From: Salinicoccus sediminis
GTDB taxonomy: Bacteria; Bacillota; Bacilli; Staphylococcales; Salinicoccaceae
Direction: 5' to 3'
NCBI RefSeq assembly: GCF_000986795.1
Contig: NZ_LAYZ01000002.1
Location: forward strand, 1-64,000
DNA: 64,000 nucleotides
Shown here: positions 51,332 through 60,201 of the stretch, one piece after another
How positions within the stretch are numbered: the stretch's first letter is position 1
Layout of the letters: every line of letters begins with the position of its first letter
Notes under the pieces: generated by a model
What the model was told of the DNA's origin: nothing
The model's input: the letters and a program-made list of their open reading frames with translations, nothing else
Database searches by the model: none
Program-made: the position numbers and the translations under genes

Positions 51332-51933
51332 CAGACCACCCCGATTTCTTTCAAAAATTCATATATTCCGTCTTCCTTGGTATAGAATGTGCGCTTGTTT
51401 GCGATGAGCCGGGCATGTATGTCCATGATCTTTTCGTATTCGATCAGTCCGTTGTCCCTGAGCGTGCCGCCTGTCTGTACGATGTCGACGATTGCGTCGG
51501 ACAGTCCGAGAAGCGGCGCCAGTTCGACAGAACCGTTCAGATGGACGAGCGACACATCCATTTTCCTGTTTTTGAAGTGTTCGAAGGCGACATTCGTATA
51601 TTTGGTTGCGATGGTGCCGAACGCTTCCTGCCCCGGCAGGGCGGCAACGGAGAAGTGGCAGTCACCGAACGGCAGCTGGGAGACGTTCAGGATGTTGAAC
51701 TCATTTTCAGCGATGATATCCGAACCGACGATTCCGAGATCCGCCACGCCGCTTTCGACATAGGTCGGGACGTCGGGGCCTTTGGCGAAGATGAATTTTA
51801 CATCATCCACTACAGTGTAGAGGGACCGTGTTTCACCGGTCAGCGCCCCGATATAATCATTCAGTCCGTTTTCTTCCATATATTTGATGAAGTCTTTGAA
51901 AAGACGTCCTTTTGTCAATGCAACAGTAATCAT
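51331..51933 (-). CDS. hisG: ATP phosphoribosyltransferase catalytic subunit (short form)
   Basis: 200-aa HisG of the short type, which needs HisZ. TVALTKGRLFKDFIKY at the N terminus, GVADLGIVGSDIIAE near residue 80, and the PRPP loop DIVQTGGTLRDNGL near 165. It lacks the C-terminal histidine-binding domain of long HisG, so feedback control runs through HisZ. Overlaps hisZ by 4 bp. Confidence 0.95.
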   Translation of the reverse strand: MITVALTKGRLFKDFIKYMEENGLNDYIGALTGETRSLYTVVDDVKFIFAKGPDVPTYVESGVADLGIVGSDIIAENEFNILNVSQLPFGDCHFSVAALPGQEAFGTIATKYTNVAFEHFKNRKMDVSLVHLNGSVELAPLLGLSDAIVDIVQTGGTLRDNGLIEYEKIMDIHARLIANKRTFYTKEDGIYEFLKEIGVV

Positions 51934-52733
51934 AGGAGACCTCCATTGGACAGGTTCACCGCAATGCCGAATGCACTGCTGTTGTATTCGCCGCCGCTCA
52001 ACAGCGGATAGTCATGGTCCAGGAACACCTGGAAATAAAATCCGTTGTAGTATGACTGCGGGGAGCGGAATGACAGGTCCAGGATGAACTTCATGCCGTA
52101 CTTCCTGAGATATTCGTCGAGATGGTTGAGAAACTTCATGATATCCGTCTCTCCGAATTCCCTGTTCACAAGTGTAATCTGATCGCTGACTTTCGCCGTC
52201 ATCAGTTTATAGAGCGGATGCGTCCGGCCCAGGCGCTTTTGCAGTTCGGACAGGTTCTTTTCATGGACAAGTTTGCGGATGTCCCCGGGAAGTCCATACT
52301 TTTCGATATACAGATCGAGGAGTTTGTCGTCATTGACGACAATCGAGCTGAATTCACGGCCGTATGTTTCTCTGATGAATGACAGGTGCATATCGATGCT
52401 GTCCAGCACGTCTGTCTCTGTCGGACCATAGAGCTCCACGCCAGCCTGATAGAATGTTTTATAATTCCTGACCACCGGTCCGAAGTATCCGAAGAAACGG
52501 TGGCTGAGGTAGTAGTTATCGTTATAGTTCAGGAGGGATCTCGTCCAGTCGCTGCGGATGGAGAAGAGCTGTTCATTCTTTTCGAAGATGATTGTGGAGG
52601 AATGGTGCCGTTTATCATCAATCCGGAACGGTTCCACCATGTTCATATCGATCAGCTGGTACCCTTCATCATCAAGCAGCCGGGTATAGTCCTGTGCAAG
52701 TGCCAGACGGTTCATAATCAATTCGTTCTTCAT
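51930..52733 (-). CDS. hisZ: ATP phosphoribosyltransferase regulatory subunit (short HisZ-like)
   Basis: 267-aa paralogue of the class II histidyl-tRNA synthetase catalytic fold. Regions: LLDDEGYQLIDMNMVEPFRID, SIRSDWTRSLLNY with a motif-2-like Arg, and the C-terminal SYYNGFYFQVFLDHDYPLLSGGEYN. About 120 residues shorter than Bacillus HisZ, similar to the short staphylococcal form. First gene of the his operon; the GGAGACAGCCT site precedes ATG 52733. Assigned from fold, position and the partner short HisG. Confidence 0.85.
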   Translation of the reverse strand: MKNELIMNRLALAQDYTRLLDDEGYQLIDMNMVEPFRIDDKRHHSSTIIFEKNEQLFSIRSDWTRSLLNYNDNYYLSHRFFGYFGPVVRNYKTFYQAGVELYGPTETDVLDSIDMHLSFIRETYGREFSSIVVNDDKLLDLYIEKYGLPGDIRKLVHEKNLSELQKRLGRTHPLYKLMTAKVSDQITLVNREFGETDIMKFLNHLDEYLRKYGMKFILDLSFRSPQSYYNGFYFQVFLDHDYPLLSGGEYNSSAFGIAVNLSNGGLL

Positions 52734-52750
52734 AGGCTGTCTCCTTTAAT

Positions 52751-52767
52751 ACTTTAGCGTGATAAAG
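52751..52767. promoter_or_regulatory. Putative HisR operator in the his leader
   Basis: ACTTTA-GCGTGA-TAAAG shares both half-sites and spacing with the perfect palindrome at 52835-52858. It lies about 18-34 bp downstream of the his -10 and 18 bp before hisZ, where a bound repressor could block transcription. Confidence 0.6.
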
Positions 52768-52784
52768 AGTAATCAATAAATAGA

Positions 52785-52813
52785 ATAGTAACAAATAAAA
52801 CTATCCAATGCAA
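52785..52813 (-). promoter_or_regulatory. Sigma-A promoter of the his operon
   Basis: On the minus strand TTGCAT (52808-52813), 17 bp, TACTAT (52785-52790). The leader of about 45 nt is too short for a T-box. Confidence 0.68.
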
Positions 52814-52834
52814 GACATTTCAGACAATTGATTC

Positions 52835-52868
52835 AACACTTTAAATAGCTAAAGTGTTTTGTTATGAT
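52835..52868 (+). promoter_or_regulatory. Operator and extended -10 promoter of the TrpR-like gene
   Basis: AACACTTTA-AATAGC-TAAAGTGTT, perfect 9-bp arms (52835-52858), ends just before the extended -10 TGT-TATGAT (52860-52868). A repressor bound here would occlude the promoter, giving autoregulation. Confidence 0.68.
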
Positions 52869-52892
52869 GGTCGTATTAATGGAGGGAACGCC

Positions 52893-53180
52893 ATGCAGAT
52901 AGATAGACTGAGAGGAAAAGAACTTGATGACCTGTTCGAAGGAATCATGAAACTCGAGAATCTCGATGACTGCTACCATTTTTTTGATGATCTCTGCACC
53001 ACGAATGAGCTGGTGTCGCTCAAGCAGCGCTTCCAGGTGGCCAAGAGGATCAAAGAAGGGCAGACTTATCAGAAAGTGCAGGATGAAACCGGGGCTTCAA
53101 GCGCCACAGTCTCACGGGTGAAACGGTGCCTTGATTACGGCAGTGACGGCTATCACAGGATCATAGACCGTATGGAATAA
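52893..53180 (+). CDS. YerC/HisR, TrpR-like transcriptional regulator
   Basis: 95-aa TrpR-superfamily protein of the YerC type. Helices LRGKELDDLFEGIMKLENLDDCYHFFDDLCTTNELVSLKQRF precede the HTH IKEGQTYQKVQDETGASSATVSRVKRCL (about residues 52-80). Divergent from the his operon, with the same inverted repeat at both promoters. This supports the role proposed for firmicute YerC/HisR proteins: repression of histidine genes. ATG 52893 has GGAGGGA upstream. Ligand (histidine) is inferred. Confidence 0.88.
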   Translation: MQIDRLRGKELDDLFEGIMKLENLDDCYHFFDDLCTTNELVSLKQRFQVAKRIKEGQTYQKVQDETGASSATVSRVKRCLDYGSDGYHRIIDRME

Positions 53181-53215
53181 AAACCGTATGCGGGTTTGTG
53201 CCGCATACGGTTTTT
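53180..53215. terminator. Bidirectional terminator hisR-like gene / phosphoesterase
   Basis: AAAACCGTATGCGG-GTTTGTG-CCGCATACGGTTTT, perfect 14-bp stem between convergent genes. Confidence 0.9.
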
Positions 53216-53225
53216 CGGTTCGCAG

Positions 53226-54035
53226 TCATATTTCTATCACCTGCAAAGTATTCATTATCTCCGTTTTGATATCATCGGTCCGCCATTCGCGCTGATAGCC
53301 GAGGCAGGCACATATATATGTGAGGTTGTCCTGCCTGAATTGGTGGCGGAAATGGACGTGCCCCATGATGCTGTATCTGATGGGATACTTTTCATACAGT
53401 GTATCAAAATCCGAGGTGCCGATGAATGCATTGAAATAGTCGAAAAGGCGGTGGGGCATGGGGACGGCATATCTTCTGTTGGTGACAACATGAGTCATCA
53501 TGATGATGTTCCTGCCATCGGTTTTTTCCATGTCAGTCTCCACTTTGTCCGCAAAGACCCTGGATAATTCCCTGTCATGCATCTGCCAGTCCACCTTCAG
53601 CTTATCCTGCCAGGTACCGCCGTAGAATTTTCCTCGGGCGAGCTTCTCATCACCGAAGCGCTCATCTGCATAAGTATAGTCATACCAACCGCTGTGGCCG
53701 ACAATTGCCCAGTCGTCATTTACGATGTAGGGCGATTCCAGGAGACTGCCCGGCATGTGCTTATAGAATTCATACACATCCCGCGTCGTCATATCCTCGT
53801 TGCTTTTGAGCCAGTAGTCATGGTTGCCGGGTACGAAGAGAATCTCCATCTCCGTGAGGCTGCGCATGTTTTCAAGGAATTCCGCAGTCATTGTATAATG
53901 ACTGGAAACATCTCCGGCAATGAGCAGGAGATCCAGTTCGCGGGATTTCACTTCCTCCGACAGCAGTGTTTCATATGTTTTGATCCCTATATCCCCGCGA
54001 TCGATATGCAGATCGGAAATGACGCCAATTTTCAT
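53226..54035 (-). CDS. Metallophosphoesterase
   Basis: 269-aa calcineurin-like phosphoesterase. Metal motifs: ISDLHIDRG near residue 6 (D, H), LLIAGDVSSHY near 42 (GD), FVPGNHDYWL near 73 (GNHD), MMTHV near 186 and MGHVHFR near 232 (GHxH). Start at ATG 54035, giving MKIGVISDLH, with GGAGAG upstream; a longer frame to 54128 would add 31 unlikely residues. Substrate unknown. A homologue occurs in staphylococci. Confidence 0.88.
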   Translation of the reverse strand: MKIGVISDLHIDRGDIGIKTYETLLSEEVKSRELDLLLIAGDVSSHYTMTAEFLENMRSLTEMEILFVPGNHDYWLKSNEDMTTRDVYEFYKHMPGSLLESPYIVNDDWAIVGHSGWYDYTYADERFGDEKLARGKFYGGTWQDKLKVDWQMHDRELSRVFADKVETDMEKTDGRNIIMMTHVVTNRRYAVPMPHRLFDYFNAFIGTSDFDTLYEKYPIRYSIMGHVHFRHQFRQDNLTYICACLGYQREWRTDDIKTEIMNTLQVIEI

Positions 54036-54125
54036 AATGAATCTCTCCGTCTTTCTATTGTTGACTTCAATTCTATCATTCTGAATTCCAAATGCCATTT
54101 TGGGAGGCTGCCGGGCTTGAGAATA

Positions 54126-54151
54126 CAAAAAGGAGACCGGATCCGGCCTCC
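54126..54151 (-). terminator. Terminator of nupC
   Basis: On the minus strand GGAGGCCGGA-TCCGGTCTCC (one G-U pair) followed by TTTTTG. Confidence 0.75.
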
Positions 54152-54170
54152 AATGTAAAACGGTATTTTA

Positions 54171-55394
54171 TTATGCGAAGAAACCGACGATTGTTGCTGT
54201 AAGCAGACTTACAAGCGAAGCACCGTAGACGAGTTTGAGGCCGAATTTCGCAACTTTGTCGCCGCTTTCGTTATGAAGCCCCTTGACAGAGCCTGCAATG
54301 ATGCCGATGCTTGAGAAGTTGGCAAATGAAACAAGGAATACTGAAATCATCGCCTGTGACTTCTGGCTGAACTGATCGGCAATCGCCTGATAGTCGAGCA
54401 TCGCTACGAATTCATTGGTGATGAGCTTCGTCGCCATGAGTGCACCTGCCTGCTGTGCTTCGGACCACGGGATGCCGATGAGGAATGCAATCGGCATGAA
54501 GATGTAGCCGAGCACATCCTGGAATGTGATGCTGACACCGGGGATGAGCAGGAATGCCTGGTTCAGGATGGCGATCAGTGCGATATAACCGATCAGCATC
54601 GCTGCAACGGTCATGGCGACTTTGGCGCCGTCCATGATATAGTCCCCGAGAATCTGGAAGAAGGATTTGCCGTCATCCGGGCTGCCCCCGATGTCAGTGG
54701 CAGCCTCTTCCTCTTCTGTCAGTATATAAGGATTGATTACGTGTACGATGACATATGCACCGAACAGGTTGAGCACGATTGCTGCAACTACATACTGCGG
54801 CTCAAGCATCGTCATGTATGCGCCGACGATGGACAGTGAAACGGATCCCATGGACTGTGCTGAAAGTGTGTACAGCCTGTGTGTTGTCAGTTTAGGCAGC
54901 TGGTTTTTCAGGGAAATGAATACTTCGGACTGTCCGAGAACCATGGATGCTGCCCCGTTGTATGATTCAAGGTAACCCATGCCGGTCACTTTGGTCAGCA
55001 GGATTCCCATTCCGCGGATGATGAGCGGGAGGATCTTAGTGAACTGCAGAATACCAATCAGTGCGGAAATGACGATGATAGGCAGGAGAACATTAAAGAA
55101 GAACACGTCTGCAGGCGTGCCGTCTTCAAGCGTTGTCAGGTCCCCCATTACGAACGCAACACCTTCTGCTGCGAAACCGAGCAGCACGTTAAATCCATCA
55201 GCCAATACGCCGATGACCGCCTGTCCAGCGCCTGTCGAGAGAAGAAGGAATGCAAAAATCAGCTGGATGGCGAGAAGAACGAGGATGTTCTTCCAGTTTT
55301 TGAAGGCGAGTTTACGGTTGCTGCTGGCAAGCCATGCTAAAAACAGCGTGAAAGCAATGCCGATAATACCCAGTAGAATACTCAATACAGTCAC
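54171..55394 (-). CDS. nupC: NupC family concentrative nucleoside transporter
   Basis: 407-aa CNT permease importing nucleosides with protons or sodium. About ten membrane segments, with an N-terminal VLSILLGIIGIAFTLFLAWLASSNRK, the family motif GMGYLESYNGAASMVLGQSEVFISLKNQLPKLT near 158, and the C-terminal FANFSSIGIIAGSVKG. Same position before ctsR as in staphylococci. A cre site sits between its -35 and -10, so expression should be repressed by CcpA on rich carbon. Confidence 0.94.
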   Translation of the reverse strand: MTVLSILLGIIGIAFTLFLAWLASSNRKLAFKNWKNILVLLAIQLIFAFLLLSTGAGQAVIGVLADGFNVLLGFAAEGVAFVMGDLTTLEDGTPADVFFFNVLLPIIVISALIGILQFTKILPLIIRGMGILLTKVTGMGYLESYNGAASMVLGQSEVFISLKNQLPKLTTHRLYTLSAQSMGSVSLSIVGAYMTMLEPQYVVAAIVLNLFGAYVIVHVINPYILTEEEEAATDIGGSPDDGKSFFQILGDYIMDGAKVAMTVAAMLIGYIALIAILNQAFLLIPGVSITFQDVLGYIFMPIAFLIGIPWSEAQQAGALMATKLITNEFVAMLDYQAIADQFSQKSQAMISVFLVSFANFSSIGIIAGSVKGLHNESGDKVAKFGLKLVYGASLVSLLTATIVGFFA

Positions 55395-55472
55395 CTCATA
55401 AATTTTTTATTTACAACTATGTATGGATTCATTATGTGCGTTTTAAACCTGGTTGTAAAATAGTCCTTAATT

Positions 55473-55501
55473 ATTATAATGCAAACGTTTACAGAAATAA
55501 A
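55473..55501 (-). promoter_or_regulatory. nupC promoter with internal cre
   Basis: On the minus strand TTTATT (55496-55501), 17 bp, TATAAT (55473-55478). The spacer holds ATGCAAACGTTTACA (55479-55493), a full match to the CcpA consensus WTGNAANCGNWNNCW. Confidence 0.75.
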
Positions 55502-55525
55502 GGGGGAATTTATAAAACTTTCCAT

Positions 55526-55554
55526 TTGCCTTATTTTGATTGAGATTATATAAT
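55526..55554 (+). promoter_or_regulatory. Sigma-A promoter of the ctsR operon
   Basis: TTGCCT (55526-55531), 17 bp, TATAAT (55549-55554). Confidence 0.78.
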
Positions 55555-55557
55555 TAT

Positions 55558-55574
55558 AGTCAAAGAAGGTCAAA
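55558..55574 (+). promoter_or_regulatory. CtsR operator
   Basis: AGTCAAA-GAA-GGTCAAA, a heptad direct repeat with 3-bp spacing that matches the CtsR box. It begins 3 bp after the -10 and overlaps the expected start of transcription, giving negative autoregulation of ctsR-mcsA-mcsB-clpC. Confidence 0.88.
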
Positions 55575-55586
55575 AGAGGTGATGAA

Positions 55587-56054
55587 ATGCGTAATATGTC
55601 GGACATCATCGAACAATATTTGAAACAGCTGATCCAGGATTCCGGCGGTGAGGTTGTTGAGATAAAACGGGCACATATTGCAGAAAAATTTGATTGCGTC
55701 CCATCCCAGCTGAACTATGTCATCAAGACCCGCTTCACAAATGAACACGGGTATACCGTGGAAAGCAAGCGCGGCGGCGGGGGGTATATAAGGATTACCA
55801 AAGTGGAGACCCATTCCAAGTCTGAATATCTTGCCCATCTGAAGAGACTCATCGGCGATGGTGTATCTGAACAGAATGCAAACCGTATCATCCAGTCCAT
55901 GTTCGAAAATGAGGTCATAACCATCAAAGAGGCAAAGATCATAAACGCTGCAGTGGAACGTGAAACACTGATGCTGGAACTTCCATACCGTGACACATTA
56001 AGGGCGAGCATTCTGAGAAGAGTGATAGACGTTATTCTATACAGCGAGGAGTGA
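55587..56054 (+). CDS. ctsR: Heat-shock repressor CtsR
   Basis: 155-aa class III heat-shock repressor. The N-terminal winged helix (about 1-70) includes the wing ESKRGGGGYIRI near residue 53. The C-terminal four-helix part is SEYLAHLKRLIGDGVSEQNANRIIQSMFE. First gene of the operon, with AGAGGTGATGAA before the ATG. The arginine residues phosphorylated by McsB lie in the wing region (family knowledge). Confidence 0.96.
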   Translation: MRNMSDIIEQYLKQLIQDSGGEVVEIKRAHIAEKFDCVPSQLNYVIKTRFTNEHGYTVESKRGGGGYIRITKVETHSKSEYLAHLKRLIGDGVSEQNANRIIQSMFENEVITIKEAKIINAAVERETLMLELPYRDTLRASILRRVIDVILYSEE

Positions 56055-56058
56055 GCGG

Positions 56059-56580
56059 ATGAAATGCGAATCATGCAATGTGCGTGAAGCGACCATCCAC
56101 ATTACAAAAGGCAGCGGATTGGACAAGTCGGAAAAGTTTTTGTGTGAACAGTGCGCAAATGCCTCCTTTGAAAGTGACTTCAGCTACCCGGATGATTCAT
56201 TCAACATCCATCAGCTTCTGAAATCACTTTCCCAGCAGCAGACGACGCAGCAGAAGGAGAGGAAGCGCAAGGAATGTGAAACGTGCGGCTCGACCATCGA
56301 CTCAATCGTCAAGAATGGAAAGTTCGGCTGCCCGGACTGCTATACCACATTTGACAGGCAGGTCCCCGAAATAATTACACGTGTCCAGGCGCATCAGACG
56401 GAGCATATCGGTAAAGTGCCGAAAAAATCCCGTTCGCAGATAAAGGTCAAAAAACAGATTGAGACGCTGAAGCAGAAACTGTCGGAACTTATAGAATCGC
56501 AGGAATTCGAGGAAGCGGCAGTCGTCCGTGATGAAATCAGGGAACTTGAGAAGGCAGGTGGAATGGATGGCGCAAAATAA
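56059..56580 (+). CDS. mcsA: McsA, activator of McsB
   Basis: 173 aa. Zinc cysteines come in CxxC pairs: CESCN at the N terminus, LCEQCA near residue 32, CETCG near 73 and CPDC near 93. A C-terminal UVR motif lies near 133-168 (KLSELIESQEFEEAAVVRDEIRELE). McsA activates the McsB kinase and senses metal/redox stress. Overlaps mcsB by 14 bp. Confidence 0.95.
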   Translation: MKCESCNVREATIHITKGSGLDKSEKFLCEQCANASFESDFSYPDDSFNIHQLLKSLSQQQTTQQKERKRKECETCGSTIDSIVKNGKFGCPDCYTTFDRQVPEIITRVQAHQTEHIGKVPKKSRSQIKVKKQIETLKQKLSELIESQEFEEAAVVRDEIRELEKAGGMDGAK

Positions 56581-57595
56581 TGTGAGCCCCTGGATAGAAG
56601 AATCCGCCGAACTCCCTGTTGAAATGTCAGCAAGGGTGCGGCTTGCCAGGAATGTCAGGCATATCCCTTTCCCGCATATGGTGAGGGATGACGATGCACT
56701 GGATGCGGTCCTGAAAAAACTCAGTACAGCCTTTGATGACTATCAGAAAGTGTCGATGAACATGCTGAAGTTCGAAGACAAGGCGCTGCTTGTGGAAAAG
56801 CATCTGATCAGTCCGCTCTTTACCAGGCAGGGACTGCACAGTTTCATCAATGAGAATGAATCGGTTTCCATCATGATCAATGAAGAGGATCATATACGTA
56901 TCCAGACGATGGGCGCGGGCGTGCCAATCCACGAACTCTACAAAGAAGCTGAAGAGATAGACGAATCCCTGGAAGACGTGGTGGACTATGCCTTCGATGA
57001 ACACTTCGGCTACCTGACGGCCTGCCCGACCAACGTCGGCACCGGCATGCGGGCTTCTGTCATGCTCCATCTTCCCGCTCTTACACTGGGTAGGAAAATT
57101 GAACGGCTGTCAGGCAATTTAAACCGTTTCGGATTTACGTTAAGAGGTATATATGGAGAAGGGTCCGTTCCTCTCGGGCATATATATCAGCTGTCGAATC
57201 AGCTAACACTGGGACAGGCAGAGGAAGAGATTATCCAGAACCTGGATGAACTGAAGTCGCAGATCATCGAAGAAGAACTTGAGATGCGCTCGCGTCTTGA
57301 AAGCGAACATCTTCTTGAAGTGAAAGATTCGGTATCCCGTTCCTACGGGCTGCTGAAGCATGCATATAAGATGTCTCTTAAAGAAGCGGCGAAATGCCTG
57401 AGTGATGTCAAGCTGGGCATTGATCTTGGAGTCCTTGAGCATGACGGTTTCAAGTTCCAGAAATGGATTCAGCTGATCCAGCCGGCTTTTCTCAAAATGA
57501 GACTGAACGAACAGCACAAACACTATACATCTCTTGAACAGGCGGTCGATGAAGAACGTGCAACGCTTTTAAGAGAATTATCAGGAGGGAAATGA
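56567..57595 (+). CDS. mcsB: Protein-arginine kinase McsB
   Basis: 342-aa phosphagen-kinase-like enzyme that marks proteins with phospho-arginine for Clp[21 protein letters not shown] near residue 18, the catalytic block [24 protein letters not shown] near 150, and RGIYGEGS near 197. ATG 56567 has AGGTGG seven bases upstream; a reading from 56528 lies inside mcsA. Its stop overlaps clpC upstream codons. Confidence 0.96.
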   Translation: MAQNNVSPWIEESAELPVEMSARVRLARNVRHIPFPHMVRDDDALDAVLKKLSTAFDDYQKVSMNMLKFEDKALLVEKHLISPLFTRQGLHSFINENESVSIMINEEDHIRIQTMGAGVPIHELYKEAEEIDESLEDVVDYAFDEHFGYLTACPTNVGTGMRASVMLHLPALTLGRKIERLSGNLNRFGFTLRGIYGEGSVPLGHIYQLSNQLTLGQAEEEIIQNLDELKSQIIEEELEMRSRLESEHLLEVKDSVSRSYGLLKHAYKMSLKEAAKCLSDVKLGIDLGVLEHDGFKFQKWIQLIQPAFLKMRLNEQHKHYTSLEQAVDEERATLLRELSGGK

Positions 57596-57597
57596 AT

Positions 57598-60039
57598 ATG
57601 CTATTTGGCAGACTGACAGAACGCGCACAGAAAGTGCTCGCATACGCGCAGGAAGAAGCAATCAACCTCAAACATTCGAATATTGGTACGGAGCACCTGC
57701 TTCTCGGTCTCGTAAAGGAGAACGAAGGTATCGCAGCGAAAGTGCTGGAATCATTCAATATTACAGAGGATAAAGTCAAAGAAGAGGTGTTCAACCTCAT
57801 CAATGAAGGGTCGGAATCCTCCTCTTCCATCCATTACACGCCGAGGGCGAAAAAGGTCATCGAGCTTTCAATGGACGAAGCGAGAAAACTGCATCATAAT
57901 TTCGTCGGTACGGAGCATCTGCTCCTCGGCCTGATCCGTGAAAGCGAAGGCGTGGCCGCCAGGGTATTATCCAACCTTGACCTGAATATAACCAAAGCGC
58001 GTGCTGCGGTGATCAAGATGCTCGGCAATCCGGAGGCGCTCCAACAGAAGGATAATATGAAGAAGGATCACAACACACCGACGCTGGATTCGCTCGCACG
58101 CGACCTCACACAGATTGCCCGTGATGACATGCTGGATCCGGTCATCGGGCGTTCAAGCGAAATCACACGGGTTATCGAAGTCCTGAGCAGAAGGACGAAG
58201 AACAACCCTGTGCTGATCGGTGAACCGGGTGTCGGTAAGACTGCGATTGCCGAAGGGCTTGCGCAGCAGATCGTCAAAAACGAAGTGCCTGAAACACTGA
58301 AGGACAAGCGTGTCATGTCACTCGACATGGGGACGGTCGTTGCGGGCACCAAGTACCGCGGTGAATTCGAAGAGCGTATGAAAAAGGTCATGGAGGAAAT
58401 CCACAAGGCCGGCAACGTAGTGCTGTTCATCGATGAGCTGCATACACTGATCGGTGCCGGCGGAGCCGAGGGTGCAATCGATGCATCCAATATTCTCAAA
58501 CCGGCACTTGCCCGCGGTGAAATGCAGTGTATCGGTGCGACGACGCTGGAAGAGTACCGCAAGCACATTGAGAAGGATGCGGCACTCGAACGCCGTTTCC
58601 AGCCGGTGCAGGTGGACGAGCCGAATGTGGAGGATGCCATCCTCATCCTGAAAGGTCTGCGCGACCGCTATGAGGCGCACCACAGGATCACAATCAGTGA
58701 CGAAGCCGTGGAAGCTTCGGTTACGATGAGCGACCGTTATGTCCAGGACAGATACCTGCCGGACAAGGCGATCGACCTCATAGATGAAGCGTCTTCCAAA
58801 GTGAGGCTGAGGAGCTACACTTCTCCTCCGGATCTTAAAGATCTTGAAAATAAACTTGAGGAAGTCAAAAAAGAGAAGAACGCGGCGGTTCAAAGCCAGG
58901 AATTCGAAGCAGCGGCGAACTTCCGCGATCAGCAGACAAAACTTGAAAAAGAGCTCGAAGACCGTGAAGATGATTGGAAGAAAGAGCAGGGCCAGTCTTC
59001 ACAGTCCGTGACGAGGGGCGATATCGAACTCGTCATCAGCGGCATCACGGGCATACCGCTCGCAAAGATTGCGGAAGAGGAGTCGGAAAAGCTGCTTAAT
59101 CTGGAATCTATCCTCCACGACAGGGTGATCGGCCAGAATGATGCAGTGGAATCCATCTCCAAAGCGGTAAGGCGTGCCCGTGCCGGCCTCAAGAACCCTA
59201 AACGGCCGATCGGCAGCTTCATCTTCCTCGGGCCGACAGGTGTCGGTAAGACAGAGCTCGCCAGGGCACTGAGCGAGGCGATGTTTGGTGAAGAGGATGC
59301 GATGATCCGCGTTGATATGAGTGAGTACATGGAAAAACACTCCGTGTCGAGACTTGTCGGTTCACCTCCGGGCTACGTCGGCTATGATGACGGTGGCCAG
59401 CTCACCGAAAAGGTGAGAAGGAAACCTTATTCACTCATCCTTTTCGATGAAATCGAAAAAGCGCACCCCGATGTATTCAACATGCTGCTGCAGGTGCTTG
59501 ATGACGGCCGGCTGACAGACTCCAACGGCCGCACAGTGGACTTCCGCAATACGATCATCGTCATGACGTCCAATATCGGGGCACAGGAGCTCAAAGATCA
59601 GAAGTTTGCCGGCTTCGGTACTACAGATAATGCAAGGGACTATGACACGATCAGAAACACGATGATGAAAGAGCTGAAAAACACATTCCGTCCGGAATTC
59701 ATCAACCGTGTCGACGATACCATCGTCTTCCACAGCCTCGAGAAAGAACATCTGAAAGAAATCGTGACACTCATGATCGATCAACTGAAAACAAGGCTTG
59801 CGGGACAGGAAATCCATCTTGAAGTCACAGAAGCGGCGAAAGAAAAAATCGCCGACGACGGCTATGATCCGGAATATGGAGCAAGGCCGCTCGCACGCTC
59901 CATCCAGCGTCATATCGAGGACAGGCTGAGTGAATCCCTATTGTCCGGCGCGCAGCTGGAAGGAAGAGTAGTGACAATCGACTACAAAAATGATGAGTTT
60001 GATGTCAGCACAGACGAGAAGGAAAAAGTGGAAAAATAA
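57598..60039 (+). CDS. clpC: ATP-dependent Clp protease ATP-binding subunit ClpC
   Basis: 813-aa AAA+ unfoldase. Two Clp-N repeats (about 1-145), NBD1 with GEPGVGKT near 206, a UVR-type middle domain (about 405-470), NBD2 with GPTGVGKT near 542, and a ClpP-docking loop read as KFAGFGT near 665. ATG 57598 has AGGAGGG eight bases upstream; ATG 57592 is too close. Ends at a strong terminator. In staphylococci radA normally follows; here it does not. Confidence 0.97.
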   Translation: MLFGRLTERAQKVLAYAQEEAINLKHSNIGTEHLLLGLVKENEGIAAKVLESFNITEDKVKEEVFNLINEGSESSSSIHYTPRAKKVIELSMDEARKLHHNFVGTEHLLLGLIRESEGVAARVLSNLDLNITKARAAVIKMLGNPEALQQKDNMKKDHNTPTLDSLARDLTQIARDDMLDPVIGRSSEITRVIEVLSRRTKNNPVLIGEPGVGKTAIAEGLAQQIVKNEVPETLKDKRVMSLDMGTVVAGTKYRGEFEERMKKVMEEIHKAGNVVLFIDELHTLIGAGGAEGAIDASNILKPALARGEMQCIGATTLEEYRKHIEKDAALERRFQPVQVDEPNVEDAILILKGLRDRYEAHHRITISDEAVEASVTMSDRYVQDRYLPDKAIDLIDEASSKVRLRSYTSPPDLKDLENKLEEVKKEKNAAVQSQEFEAAANFRDQQTKLEKELEDREDDWKKEQGQSSQSVTRGDIELVISGITGIPLAKIAEEESEKLLNLESILHDRVIGQNDAVESISKAVRRARAGLKNPKRPIGSFIFLGPTGVGKTELARALSEAMFGEEDAMIRVDMSEYMEKHSVSRLVGSPPGYVGYDDGGQLTEKVRRKPYSLILFDEIEKAHPDVFNMLLQVLDDGRLTDSNGRTVDFRNTIIVMTSNIGAQELKDQKFAGFGTTDNARDYDTIRNTMMKELKNTFRPEFINRVDDTIVFHSLEKEHLKEIVTLMIDQLKTRLAGQEIHLEVTEAAKEKIADDGYDPEYGARPLARSIQRHIEDRLSESLLSGAQLEGRVVTIDYKNDEFDVSTDEKEKVEK

Positions 60040-60043
60040 ATGA

Positions 60044-60086
60044 AGAAGTGGCGGCTCCCGATTTTGTGGGGGCCGCCACTTTTTAG
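60044..60086. terminator. Terminator of the ctsR operon
   Basis: AAGTGGCGGC pairs with GCCGCCACTT around an imperfect inner part (TCCC/GGGG). TTTTTA follows. The stop of a short minus-strand remnant overlaps its right edge. Confidence 0.85.
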
Positions 60087-60199
60087 TTTAGAGAGAGGAT
60101 TTTCTGCGCAGTCTCATCATCGGTGACGAGCACATCGACAGCGCCGCTGAGCAGGCCGGACGTGAAACAATCGACCAGGTCGTAAAAACATACTTCCAT
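60083..60199 (-). pseudogene. Possible remnant of a PIN-like domain gene
   Basis: An open stretch of 38 codons on the minus strand ends at TAA (60083-60085). Its translation includes DCFTSGLLSGAVDVLVTDDETAQKIL, which resembles the C-terminal part of PIN-domain proteins (hydrophobic strand, then TDD). No ribosome site precedes ATG 60199, and upstream codons are closed by a stop. It looks like the tail of a gene truncated at the island junction. Low certainty; it may be a chance frame. Confidence 0.3.
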
Positions 60200-60201
60200 T
60201 C

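Noticed and set aside
50216-51385. 389-codon open frame on the plus strand
   Set aside because: Antisense to hisD and the hisG end; Cys/His-rich nonsense translation without ribosome site.
52734-52790. Histidine T-box before hisZ
   Set aside because: The leader is about 45 nt, with no specifier loop or T-box sequence; an operator-like repeat is present instead.
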